From: Planctomycetota bacterium
GTDB taxonomy: Bacteria > Planctomycetota > UBA1135 > UBA2386
NCBI GenBank assembly: GCA_003235605.1
Contig: QJVU01000081.1
Coordinates: 1-7,329, forward strand
Reading direction: 5' to 3'
Length of the DNA stretch: 7,329 nt
Shown here: piece after piece, positions 1 through 6,434 of the stretch
Layout of the letters: the number at the start of each line of letters is the position of its first letter
Numbering within the stretch: position 1 is the first letter of the stretch
Notes under the pieces: generated by a model
Databases searched by the model: none
Seen by the model: only the letters and a program-made list of their open reading frames with translations
What the model was told of the DNA's origin: nothing
Position numbers and translations under genes: made by a program

Positions 1-16
1 GGCTCACCGGTAGGGA

Positions 17-68
17 CGCCCCCTGAGTTCGCCCCCTGAGTTCGTCCCCTGAGTTCGTCCCCTGAGTC
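17..68. repeat. 13-bp tandem repeat, about 4 copies
   Basis: The octamer CTGAGTTC, or its start CTGAG, recurs at 23, 36, 49 and 62, an exact 13-bp period. The full unit is roughly CTGAGTTCGTCCC; the first linker reads GCCCC rather than GTCCC, and the last copy has lost two T's (CTGAGTCG). The array ends 28 bp before the start codon of the first gene, so it lies in or near that gene's promoter or 5' leader. There are no spacers between units, so it is not a CRISPR array. It could be a slippage array, an iterated protein-binding site, or the remains of a REP-like element; the sequence does not decide. Confidence 0.85.
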
Positions 69-95
69 GTTACGTCCTGTATCATCGGGACCACG

Positions 96-1259
96 ATGAA
101 AACGCCGACGCTCGTCCTCGCGGTCGTGCTCGCTATTCCCTGCGAGACCCACGCGCAGCTGCAGTCGACCTCTCCCAAGGACTTCCTGAGCAAGGAAGGG
201 GAGGGGATTGCACAATGGTTTGGCGCCTACAGCAACGGCCGCATCATGATGTTCGATGGCGAGCACCGGAACAGCTCCTTCCAGATCAAGGAAGTGGCAT
301 TGCGCCTCGACTACACCCAACACTACGGCACCACCACTGCGGCTCGAAAGTGGACGAACGTGACCCTGGACGTCTCCCCGTGCGACTTGACGCAGCTGTC
401 CACCACGTTCAGCCAGAACCCGACCGCGACTCCCAACCGGGTGTTCGGGGCGGCGGTGTCCTGGCCGCTGGGCAGCGGCCTGCCGGCTACTTTTCCCGCC
501 CCATGGGGAGGAGCCACGGGCGCCCTCCGGTTTCCGTTCCAGAAACCGTGGTCCTACTCGGGGAAGGCAGACATCTGCCTCGACTTCGATTTCAACGGCG
601 GGACCATTTCCAACAGCGCGTGGAAGACCGAGGCTTTCACATACCAGCTGGACGGCTACGTGACCGGCACGAACTTCAGCCTTGGGACACCGTTCTCCTT
701 GGGAAACGGAGGCACCGGCTCGGGCCCCGGCTGCGCCGACAGCGGGCAGTCGAACATCCGCGGGTTCGTCGTCCCAATCCTGACGACGTTCGGCCCGACC
801 TACTTGATCGCGAGCAAGCGGAACATGCACGAGCTGCGGATCGAGGTGTACGGGACGGCACCGAGCCGCCCGGTCGTGAGCGCCGTGAGCCTCGGTGGGT
901 CCACGAGCGGAACGGTGTTTCCGGGGGTATCCTGCAACAACCTCTACATCGACCCGTCACAGCCGACGTTCTACGGCTTGCTGACCGCCGACAGCTCCGG
1001 CATCACGTTCCAGAGCTTTCCCCTGTATCCGTACACGCCGGCGGCCACCGGGGCCCGACTGTGGTTCCAGGCCGCGTGGAACGACTCCAACACCGGCCTC
1101 CTGAAGCTGAGCCGCGCGGCATGGAACTCCGTGCCGCGCCAGGGCAGGTCGTATGCGCGCAGCACGGTCCATCAGCCGGACCCGACGAAGAAGAAGCAGT
1201 CGGGCAACGGCCCCACCCAGGACCCCCTGTGGAACCCGATCCTGAGGTACGCACACTAG
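96..1259 (+). CDS. Predicted secreted beta-rich protein, paralog of the convergent neighbour
   Basis: The 387-residue protein is probably exported. It begins with a short Sec signal peptide (Lys2, hydrophobic residues 5-14) and a likely cleavage site after Thr-His-Ala20. The rest is rich in Gly, Thr, Ser and aromatic residues with alternating patterns typical of beta-sandwich folds, and I recognise no catalytic motif. Several motifs recur in the same order in the opposite-strand gene next door: KWTNVTLDVS (85-94) against SWTRVALNMS, FPF-x-x-P followed by a Tyr-rich stretch and Phe-x-Gly-Gly (about 146-170), CNNLYIDP (280-287) against CNNLHIQP, and a short related C-terminus. The two are therefore diverged paralogs. 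The C-terminal 40 residues are basic and Pro-rich (a KKK run). The ATG at 96 is chosen because it gives the signal peptide; only a weak purine-rich ribosome site (GGGACC) precedes it. Function unknown; secreted or surface structural protein is the best description. Confidence 0.85.
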   Translation: MKTPTLVLAVVLAIPCETHAQLQSTSPKDFLSKEGEGIAQWFGAYSNGRIMMFDGEHRNSSFQIKEVALRLDYTQHYGTTTAARKWTNVTLDVSPCDLTQLSTTFSQNPTATPNRVFGAAVSWPLGSGLPATFPAPWGGATGALRFPFQKPWSYSGKADICLDFDFNGGTISNSAWKTEAFTYQLDGYVTGTNFSLGTPFSLGNGGTGSGPGCADSGQSNIRGFVVPILTTFGPTYLIASKRNMHELRIEVYGTAPSRPVVSAVSLGGSTSGTVFPGVSCNNLYIDPSQPTFYGLLTADSSGITFQSFPLYPYTPAATGARLWFQAAWNDSNTGLLKLSRAAWNSVPRQGRSYARSTVHQPDPTKKKQSGNGPTQDPLWNPILRYAH

Positions 1260-1273
1260 ACCGCTCGTAGCCG

Positions 1274-2407
1274 CTACCGATATGCGAATGCCAGGAACGC
1301 CATCGTCCAGGGTGTGTTGAGCCGCGTGCCGGTGGTCGTGGCCGGGTTGTCCGACCAGATCAGGATCTTTGCCACCGGCGCGGGCGGCGCACCGGCCAGG
1401 CGCATGGTTCGGGCTCCTGTCAGGCTGAGACGCCCCTGGGCGTTCTCGAATGCGGCCTGCGCCCCCGCCGTGACTCCGAAGGAAGACGGCGCAGATCGGA
1501 ACCAGATGTCGGACGTTCTGTGGGAACCACCTGGATCGAAGGGTGGGCTCGGTTGGCTGCCGACTCCGAAGAAGAACACCATTGGCTGGATGTGCAGATT
1601 GTTGCACAGGGCGCCGATGTTCACCGGCCTCTGCAGTGGCAAGCCCCAGGCGTGGATCAGCGGCTTGCCGGCAACCGCGTTCCAGGTCTCGCCGATGGCA
1701 AGCGTCTTGCCGCGGTACGAGGGCGTCGCGTGATCCTGGTGGAAGTTGTTCCACGTCATCCGGACCGCCGCGTTCCCACACTGGCCGGTGGTGATGTTCG
1801 CGGCTTCGTCCGAGAACGACACGCCTGTCGCCGACGCGGCATCCAGGTAGTAGGGCAGCGAGCTGCGCCACGTACCCTGGTTCGCGAGTGAACCGCCTTG
1901 GAATACCCACTCCAGCAGCAGGTCGTTCTTGCCCCCGTAGGCAAACGGGCTGCGGAAGGGGAACGCGACTTCCGCGCCCCACTTCGGCTTCTGCGGTCGG
2001 CCCGTGACCGTGGGCCAGGTGACCTTGCCGTCGAACACCGAAACCGGGGTCGCCAGTCGGTTGCTCTGGAATGTCTCCAACATCTTCAGGGCATTGGCTG
2101 TCTCGCTCATGTTCAGCGCAACCCTCGTCCACGATCGACCCACACCCATCGTCGCGTCGTAGCTGCGATTGTCGAGACGACATCCGACGCCCAGCACACT
2201 CAACGGGTTGCCCTGACGGAGCCCGCCGTCGCCCTGTTGGAAACGCATCGTGGGCAATGCCCCGAGTTGCAGCGTGTAGAGTTCGCCGGGCCTCTCCAGG
2301 TACCCGGCGGGGCTGGTGTCGAACTGAACGGCCTGCGCTGGCGTGCGTGTCGCCGAAGTGGTTGCGATGGCAACCACTGCGAGGGTCCGCAAGAGCAATC
2401 CGCACAT
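1274..2407 (-). CDS. Predicted secreted beta-rich protein, second member of the paralog pair
   Basis: The 377-residue protein starts with a signal peptide (Arg7, then a hydrophobic Ala/Val/Thr stretch to about 19) and a good Ala-Gln-Ala26 cleavage site. The mature part shares ordered motifs with the convergent gene at 96-1259: SWTRVALNMS at 92-101, FPFRSP at 149-154 followed by an Asn-Asp-Leu and Phe-Gln-Gly-Gly segment, a Gly-Thr-Trp with Tyr-Tyr-Leu-Asp segment (178-190), CNNLHIQP (268-275), and an aromatic C-terminus ending FAYR. Identity between the two looks low away from these blocks, so the duplication is old, or the genes were acquired separately. The stop codon lies 14 bp from the neighbour's stop, with no clear terminator between; only a 4-bp stem (GTAG-CCG-CTAC, 1267-1277) is present. 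No enzymatic motif is visible. This family is familiar in style from planctomycete genomes, but I cannot name it. Confidence 0.87.
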   Translation of the reverse strand: MCGLLLRTLAVVAIATTSATRTPAQAVQFDTSPAGYLERPGELYTLQLGALPTMRFQQGDGGLRQGNPLSVLGVGCRLDNRSYDATMGVGRSWTRVALNMSETANALKMLETFQSNRLATPVSVFDGKVTWPTVTGRPQKPKWGAEVAFPFRSPFAYGGKNDLLLEWVFQGGSLANQGTWRSSLPYYLDAASATGVSFSDEAANITTGQCGNAAVRMTWNNFHQDHATPSYRGKTLAIGETWNAVAGKPLIHAWGLPLQRPVNIGALCNNLHIQPMVFFFGVGSQPSPPFDPGGSHRTSDIWFRSAPSSFGVTAGAQAAFENAQGRLSLTGARTMRLAGAPPAPVAKILIWSDNPATTTGTRLNTPWTMAFLAFAYR

Positions 2408-2660
2408 GCCGACACGCTACCCGGGCCGCGCGGGTGGAGCAAGCCGGGCCAGGATGCGGTTGGCAGGCCCAGCCCACGCCCACGGACCGGACGCGCTCTC
2501 CCGAGGTGCAGGGGCTCGGTTCGGCCGCTCGCGCATCTACTTCCATCAGGTGTTCGGGGCAGAGCACAGCGCAGACAGCGCCCCGGAGCGCTCATCTCGC
2601 TTTTTTCGAATTCGTCGGGAATCCGCGAACGCCCCGGATCTGCCCTCCGCTCTCCCCGGC
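2408..2660. promoter_or_regulatory. Divergent intergenic region between two secreted-protein genes
   Basis: These 253 bp separate two divergently transcribed genes with signal peptides and must hold both promoters. I see no convincing -35/-10 pair. Notable items are an imperfect palindrome, AGCGC-CCCGGA-GCGCT, at 2577-2592 and a T6 run at 2601-2606 that is too far from the palindrome for a canonical terminator. The reading frame of the downstream gene stays open through this region, but that protein would lack an N-terminal signal peptide, so I treat the region as non-coding. Confidence 0.45.
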
Positions 2661-4292
2661 ATGTCCGCAAGAAAGGCACCCCCGTTCTCCGTTTCACTCC
2701 TCATCTCCATGGCCCTCGCCCTCGCGCCGGCTGCCGTTGCCCAGTGCGCTGAACTCAACGGCTCTGGCGGCACCTTGCAGGACCAGTCGTTACCGAACGA
2801 GTACTGCTTCGGGTTCAAGGCAAAGTCCCGGATGACCGTCCATGGCTTCGAGCTTTTCACACAGAGCACGGATACGACACCTCGCCGGATGACCTGTGCG
2901 CTCTACCGTCAGGCGTCGGCGGCGCCCCCGACCCCGTCAACGACTCCCGCGGCTACGGGCACCATGCTTGTCGGGACCGAGCCGGGGTTCTACATGGTCG
3001 CCCTGGACACGCCGGTGACCGTTCAGGCGGAACAGTCGTTCTGGATCTCCCAGCACGACTCGTCCACGATCCGGGCGGCTGGCCTGACGAGCGGCACGGC
3101 CCCGGCCGTCCCCACCTTCTACCGCCGTCCCGCGGGCAGCGGTGGTTGGCTCACTTCAAGCCGGATCAAGTTCCCCTCGTGGCGGGTCCACTGCACGCCG
3201 ATCAGCCCGCCGTGCCTGCTCTACTACAAGTTCGACCGCGGCCTCGGCGACGTCGCCGTGAACTACGGTACGGAGACGGTCGCGAGCAAGATCATCCGTG
3301 GGTCGAAGGGTCCGCAGGATCCGTGGGTCTCGCCTGGCCAGTACGGCGGGGCAATGCTGCGCGGTGCCCGCGCCGACTCCGTGGACGAGTTCGCGGCGTG
3401 CGACACGGGGTTCAGAGCGGGGCTGCGTGGCGACCTCACCGTGCACTGGTGGATGAAGGAGAGGCACGCTCCGAGCTCCACGAACCCGGCCTACGTGTTC
3501 GACGGCATGAGTGGCTTCCGCTGCTTCTCGGGAGGTGCTACCGCGAAGGGGAATCTCCGGATCCGTGGGATCAACGGGAAGGACGAGATCCTCATGCCCT
3601 CTGTGGGCGAAAGCATCCAGGTGCGGGCCCGCGCCTTCTCTGGCGTCTGCGTGGGATGCGTCGTCCGAACGACTGCGGGGGTCACGCTGGCACAGTGGTA
3701 CGTCGACGGCACAGCCCACGGCAGCCCGATCGTGCTGTCGGCTCCGCCAGCCGTGCCGGCGGACACCAAGTCCTTGAAGATCGGTACAAGCGAGGTCCCC
3801 GGCCTGTCCTCCGTCTGGGACATCGACGAGTTCCGCCTCGCCGGCTACGCCGCGCCGGCTACCCTGATCCGGGAGTGGTGTAAGCGGCCGACCGCGGAGT
3901 TCGGCTCTTTCGGAACACAGTGCGGAATCCGCCTGGGGTCGACCGGGGGCGTGCCCTTCGTCGGCAACACCCGCTACGCCCACACGATCGAAGCCACGCC
4001 TGCCGTAAACACGAACTGCCTCTTCGTCGTCGGCATCTCCCGGAAGTCGACGGCCTTCGACATGGGGATCGCCTTCCCCGCGCTCGCGGGCTGCACCTGG
4101 TTCGCGCCGTTCGACCTGAGCCTCGTGATCGCAACTGGGCCCGACGGCGCGGCGACCATTCCCGGGGCCGTCCCTAAAAGCGCGACGATCGCCGGCTTGC
4201 AGGTCATCACGCAGGTGCTGGGCTTCCAAGGCGCGGGCAACGTCAAGCCCCTGCAATCGAACGCAGTGTCCCACGCGATCGAGATGCGTTGA
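2661..4292 (+). CDS. Secreted LamG-like (concanavalin A-like lectin/glucanase fold) protein
   Basis: With the start at 2661 the protein has 543 residues and a classic signal peptide: Arg4-Lys5, a hydrophobic core at 11-22, and cleavage after Ala-Val-Ala27. The frame is open further upstream, but that would bury the signal, so 2661 is preferred; Met17 is a less likely alternative. Three parts can be seen. Residues about 30-178 form a beta-rich domain starting with a Cys-containing, aromatic segment. Residues about 181-412 look LamG-like: LLYYKFDRG (186-194), DLTVHWWMK (258-266) and DIDEFRLAG (387-395) are the usual landmarks of a jelly-roll of this class. Residues 414-543 are a C-terminal module of a kind I associate with exported planctomycete proteins. 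LamG-like domains commonly bind sugars or act as passive structural modules; no catalytic residues can be assigned. No strong ribosome site precedes the start. The role is probably cell-surface or extracellular; ligand unknown. Confidence 0.85.
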   Translation: MSARKAPPFSVSLLISMALALAPAAVAQCAELNGSGGTLQDQSLPNEYCFGFKAKSRMTVHGFELFTQSTDTTPRRMTCALYRQASAAPPTPSTTPAATGTMLVGTEPGFYMVALDTPVTVQAEQSFWISQHDSSTIRAAGLTSGTAPAVPTFYRRPAGSGGWLTSSRIKFPSWRVHCTPISPPCLLYYKFDRGLGDVAVNYGTETVASKIIRGSKGPQDPWVSPGQYGGAMLRGARADSVDEFAACDTGFRAGLRGDLTVHWWMKERHAPSSTNPAYVFDGMSGFRCFSGGATAKGNLRIRGINGKDEILMPSVGESIQVRARAFSGVCVGCVVRTTAGVTLAQWYVDGTAHGSPIVLSAPPAVPADTKSLKIGTSEVPGLSSVWDIDEFRLAGYAAPATLIREWCKRPTAEFGSFGTQCGIRLGSTGGVPFVGNTRYAHTIEATPAVNTNCLFVVGISRKSTAFDMGIAFPALAGCTWFAPFDLSLVIATGPDGAATIPGAVPKSATIAGLQVITQVLGFQGAGNVKPLQSNAVSHAIEMR

Positions 4293-4293
4293 C

Positions 4294-4309
4294 CGGATCA
4301 TCCGATCCG
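4294..4309 (+). terminator. Perfect hairpin directly after the LamG-like gene stop
   Basis: CGGATC-ATCC-GATCCG forms a 6-bp perfect stem with a 4-nt loop, starting two bases after the TGA stop. No T-run follows, so it is not a canonical intrinsic terminator. Its place between two convergent genes suggests a role in ending or protecting the transcripts. It could also be a chance palindrome built on GGATC/GATCC. Confidence 0.35.
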
Positions 4310-4362
4310 CCCGGCGAGTTCCTTCGACGCCTGCACAGAGGCGACACCCGGACACGGCTCAG

Positions 4363-5073
4363 CTAGGAAGAACTCTCCGTGGCAGTGGTTTCTGACCTGC
4401 CTTGAAGGTCACCGAGCAGGTACCGCGCGACGACCTCCTGCACGGAATGGGACCTTGTCTTGTCCAAGATGTGCTGTACGTGGTTGCGCACCGTGGCGTG
4501 GCTCACGTGGCACCGGGCAGCGATGGTCGGCAGATCCTGGTCCTTGGCGAGGTTTTCGAGGATCTCACGCTCCCGAGGCGTGAGCTTGTGCCAGTCGCCC
4601 GAGCGAGCCTTCGTGCCCGAGGACCGAGAGGCGACCCGCCGGAGGTAGCCTTCCAGGTGGTGCTCCCGGTTGCTGTCGAGAGCGCAGTGAATCAGCCAGA
4701 CCCCGTCGCGGCCAGGCGCTCGAAGCGGAATCCACAACACCCGAACCCAGGTGGCACGCTCGTCGGAAGGTCGTACCCGTACTTGGATCGGCTGTAGCTC
4801 GCGCTCTTGACGGACATTGCACAACGCGAGGCAGCACTCTCCACAAAACGGCCGACCTGCTTCATCGACGCCTTGAACGACACCATAGCACCTGCTGCCG
4901 AGGCACTCGTGCGCCGGCCTGCCAAACAGGCGCGAGGCCTGCGCATTCATGTAGCAGATACGACGGTCAGGGTCGCTGATCCAAACCGGTGTGGCCAGCA
5001 CCCGGACCCATGCCGGTATCTCCGGCATGTCCGTCGTATCCGGGCGTTGGTCCGTGGTCTTGCGACCTACCAT
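4363..5073 (-). CDS. PAS domain, LuxR-type (GerE) HTH transcription regulator
   Basis: The 236-residue protein is a one-piece regulator. Residues about 22-135 form a PAS sensor domain: a TPVWISD start, then YMNAQASRLFGR (41-52), then a region matching the end of PAS domains. Residues 163-222 form a LuxR/GerE helix-turn-helix: LTPREREILENLA (164-176), IAARCHVSHATVRNHVQHIL (184-203, containing the recognition helix), then a closing helix. There is no receiver domain with a phosphorylated Asp, so the signal probably enters through PAS. The sensor has a cysteine cluster: C57, C62, C77, C80, C81 and C85, plus C40 and C130. That could bind a metal or iron-sulfur centre, or respond to redox state (inference). 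The gene is divergent from the Hsp20 gene, with a dyad in the shared spacer, which makes that gene and itself the likeliest targets. The ATG at 5071-5073 is preceded by GGGTGAG, a weak ribosome site. Confidence 0.92.
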   Translation of the reverse strand: MVGRKTTDQRPDTTDMPEIPAWVRVLATPVWISDPDRRICYMNAQASRLFGRPAHECLGSRCYGVVQGVDEAGRPFCGECCLALCNVRQERELQPIQVRVRPSDERATWVRVLWIPLRAPGRDGVWLIHCALDSNREHHLEGYLRRVASRSSGTKARSGDWHKLTPREREILENLAKDQDLPTIAARCHVSHATVRNHVQHILDKTRSHSVQEVVARYLLGDLQGRSETTATESSS

Positions 5074-5123
5074 GATGCATGCTCACCCGCCGGGACCTGG
5101 ACTTCGGCGCTTGAAGGCACCGC

Positions 5124-5129
5124 ATTCTA
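5124..5129 (-). promoter_or_regulatory. Possible -10 box for the PAS-LuxR regulator gene
   Basis: Read on the minus strand the hexamer is TAGAAT, five of six matches to the sigma-70 -10 consensus. It would give a leader of about 44 nt. No good -35 box stands 16-18 bp upstream; TTGAAC is present but only 11 bp away. This fits a promoter that needs an activator, or a chance match. Confidence 0.35.
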
Positions 5130-5173
5130 CACGACGTGCAGTTCAATCCGCCATGTGGCTTTGGCCGCATCGA

Positions 5174-5191
5174 ATGATGCACGAGCATCAT
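5174..5191. promoter_or_regulatory. Candidate operator: perfect dyad ATGATGC-N4-GCATCAT
   Basis: A 7-bp perfect inverted repeat with a 4-bp centre (ACGA) lies in the divergent spacer between a LuxR-type regulator and hsp20. The heptamer ATGATGC also occurs at 5072-5078, overlapping the regulator's start codon. LuxR-type proteins bind dyads of about this size as dimers. The centre, 5182.5, lies about 42.5 bp before the hsp20 start point predicted from the -10 box at 5213, the usual place for an activator that touches RNA polymerase. Binding by the neighbour regulator is inference from position and symmetry. Confidence 0.55.
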
Positions 5192-5218
5192 GGATAGGCT
5201 TCACCCCGGTACTAGAAT
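5191..5218 (+). promoter_or_regulatory. Predicted hsp20 promoter
   Basis: TGGATA (5191-5196, four of six matches to TTGACA), a 16-bp spacer and TAGAAT (5213-5218, five of six matches to TATAAT) form a plausible sigma-70 promoter. The start point would be near 5225. The -35 box abuts the dyad at 5174-5191, as expected for activator-assisted transcription. I did not see a heat-shock sigma-32 type promoter or a CIRCE element. Confidence 0.4.
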
Positions 5219-5268
5219 CGCGGTTGTTGCGGATCAGGCACTTGGTCGTCAGGAGCCTTCGGAGACAC

Positions 5269-5311
5269 GCGATCCCGCAAGGGAACGCACGCTCGACCCC
5301 CGGGGGCGTCG
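5269..5311 (+). other. Two hairpins in the long hsp20 leader
   Basis: If transcription starts near 5225 the leader is about 199 nt long. It contains GCG-A-TCCC-GCAA-GGGA-A-CGC (5269-5288), a stem with one A/A mismatch capped by a GNRA-type tetraloop, and then CGAC-CCC-CCGG-GGG-C-GTCG (5294-5311), a very stable GC stem with one bulge. Many small heat-shock genes carry thermosensing leaders, but neither hairpin covers the ribosome site GGAGG (5412-5416), and I found no matching fourU or ROSE pattern. The structures may act on stability, or may be incidental. Confidence 0.4.
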
Positions 5312-5423
5312 TGAGGTGTCCAAAGACGGGCTTTCCGCATCGACCGTTTCAGGCGCTAGGCCGCGGACACGCTGCAGCTCGAGCGCGACGCAGACCAGCC
5401 AGGATGTACACGGAGGTTAGCAC

Positions 5424-5942
5424 ATGCAAGACGTGACCCAAGCACTCAACGAGGTCAAGGACCTTTTCCACAAGGTCATGGGCCGCCCGGCTCCGGAGAT
5501 CGGACCATACGCCTACGCACCTTTCCCCCCTGGCGTTGATCCAATGGTACACACTTTTCAAGAGGTCGACTATCTGAAGCGGATCTCCGAGGGCTTGCTG
5601 TCGACTCCCCCCACGTGGCTTCCCCGGGCGGACTGCTTCGTAACGGAGGACGCTTTCGTCGTTCGGATGGAGGTGCCAGGTGTCGCCCGTGACGACCTCA
5701 AGGTGTTCTTCTCGATGGGCGAGTGCGTCGTCCGGGGCGAACGGAAGCAGTTCGAGGGTCCGCACGAAACCCGGCCGCTGGCCATCGAACGGCCGTGGGG
5801 CCCGTTCGAACGCCGCTTCGCGCTGCCGGCGGGGAGCCACCCTGAGCAGATCAGCGCACGCTACTCGGACGGCGTCCTCGAGCTGCACGTGAAGCTCGAC
5901 CAGGCTCGTGCGCGCAAGGAGATGAAGATCGATATCGGCTAG
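5424..5942 (+). CDS. Hsp20 / alpha-crystallin family small heat-shock protein
   Basis: The 172-residue protein is an ATP-independent holdase that keeps unfolding proteins soluble in the cytoplasm for later refolding. The alpha-crystallin domain covers about 66-160: LPRADCFVTEDAFVVRMEVPG at the start (Leu66-Gly86), a GERK segment near 95-98, a Phe-Glu-Arg-Arg-Phe strand near 128-132, and the family signature A-x-x-x-D-G-V-L at 145-152. The C-terminal tail ends Ile169-Asp-Ile171, the I-x-I motif that docks into neighbouring subunits in oligomers. The N-terminal arm of about 65 residues is longer than in many bacterial members and is rich in Pro and Tyr (about 28-41), which may set oligomer form or client choice. 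A strong GGAGG ribosome site lies 7 nt before the ATG. It heads a same-strand run of small genes and is divergent from a PAS-LuxR regulator, its likely controller. Confidence 0.95.
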   Translation: MQDVTQALNEVKDLFHKVMGRPAPEIGPYAYAPFPPGVDPMVHTFQEVDYLKRISEGLLSTPPTWLPRADCFVTEDAFVVRMEVPGVARDDLKVFFSMGECVVRGERKQFEGPHETRPLAIERPWGPFERRFALPAGSHPEQISARYSDGVLELHVKLDQARARKEMKIDIG

Positions 5943-6005
5943 CGGCGACCGGATGCAAGGTCACTGCGGACAAATGCCACCCGGCAACCAGGAGGAATCC
6001 ACAAC

Positions 6006-6260
6006 ATGATCAGCAAGTCAGCCGAAAAGACCCGGCCCCAAGAAGAACCCCGGCTCCGAGAGGCGCCAGGCTCACACCGCTCCCTGGAGGAGATGCAGAT
6101 CACCTTCCAGTGCCATACGCTGTGCCAGATACTGTGGCGCCATATTGCCGCCACTCGACCGTGGCTGTTGCAGATGCCACCGGTGCCACGCCCGCCCACG
6201 CAGCCGGCCGCTGGTTATGGCACGACGCCGTGGACCGGGCTGCGGCCCGGAGCCAGCTAG
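6006..6260 (+). CDS. Small orphan protein, 84 aa, Pro-rich tail
   Basis: I do not recognise this protein. It is supported as a gene by an excellent ribosome site, AGGAGG (5990-5995), 10 nt before the ATG, and by its place 63 bp after the Hsp20 stop on the same strand. The N-terminal third (1-33) is highly charged (Lys, Arg, Glu). Residues about 30-50 could form a helix carrying Cys36, Cys40 and Trp44. From Trp53 to the end it is rich in Pro, Gly and Trp. The piece RPWLLQMPPVP (51-61) resembles TPWLQRPIPF in the Trp-rich protein downstream, which may hint at a common partner. No signal peptide or membrane segment is seen. Co-transcription with hsp20 is likely; function unknown. Confidence 0.65.
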   Translation: MISKSAEKTRPQEEPRLREAPGSHRSLEEMQITFQCHTLCQILWRHIAATRPWLLQMPPVPRPPTQPAAGYGTTPWTGLRPGAS

Positions 6261-6434
6261 CGACTGACGCGACGGTGGTCTCGAGTGGCACAGGCCCGTC
6301 CGCCGTTGGCGTCCATCACTCTTCCCCGTGTTGAGTGTTCTTGTTCCGAGAGTCCCTGAGCTCGATTCACTCCGTGCCTCGGCCAGGAACCGAGGCAAGC
6401 AAACAAACTACTTCCAAGCCCTCAGGAGAAATCC
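6261..6434 (+). other. 174-bp spacer with hairpins, no gene seen
   Basis: Between the 84-aa gene and the Trp-rich gene I see no supported coding sequence. A weak 5-bp stem, CACTC (6317-6321) with GAGTG (6333-6337), is followed by TTCTTGTT and could be a leaky terminator for the upstream genes. The stronger hairpin at 6375-6397 is listed separately. No convincing promoter was found, so it stays open whether the Trp-rich gene is in the hsp20 transcript. Confidence 0.4.
6375..6397 (+). other. 8-bp perfect hairpin ahead of the Trp-rich gene
   Basis: TGCCTCGG (6375-6382), a 7-nt loop (CCAGGAA) and CCGAGGCA (6390-6397) make a perfect 8-bp inverted repeat. It ends 37 nt before the start codon. The sequence after it is A-rich (AGCAAACAAACTA) with no T-run, so it is not an intrinsic terminator on this strand. 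It could be an mRNA-stabilising leader stem, a processing site that separates this gene from hsp20 mRNA, or a DNA-binding site. Confidence 0.6.

Noticed and set aside
17..68. CRISPR array
   Set aside because: Units are 13 bp with no unique spacers and no cas genes nearby.
957..2567. 536-aa open frame on the minus strand overlapping two secreted-protein genes
   Set aside because: It overlaps most of 1274-2407 in another frame, is extremely rich in Arg/Gly/Pro/His as GC-rich shadow frames are, and has no signal peptide or motif.
2577..2606. Intrinsic terminator (palindrome plus T6)
   Set aside because: The stem is imperfect, the T-run begins 9 nt after it, and the site lies between divergent genes where no transcript should end.
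2343..2660. Upstream in-frame extension of the LamG-like gene
   Set aside because: The extension would place 106 low-complexity residues ahead of a perfect signal peptide and overlap the divergent gene's start; ATG 2661 is far better.
3156..4355. 399-aa minus-strand open frame opposite the LamG-like gene
   Set aside because: Arg/Asp/Gly/His-rich shadow of the LamG-like gene; no domain, and the forward frame has clear signal peptide and domain landmarks.
5225..5423. ROSE or fourU RNA thermometer over the hsp20 ribosome site
   Set aside because: No U-rich or matching anti-ribosome-site segment pairing with GGAGG 5412-5416 was found by eye; the visible hairpins lie 100 nt upstream.
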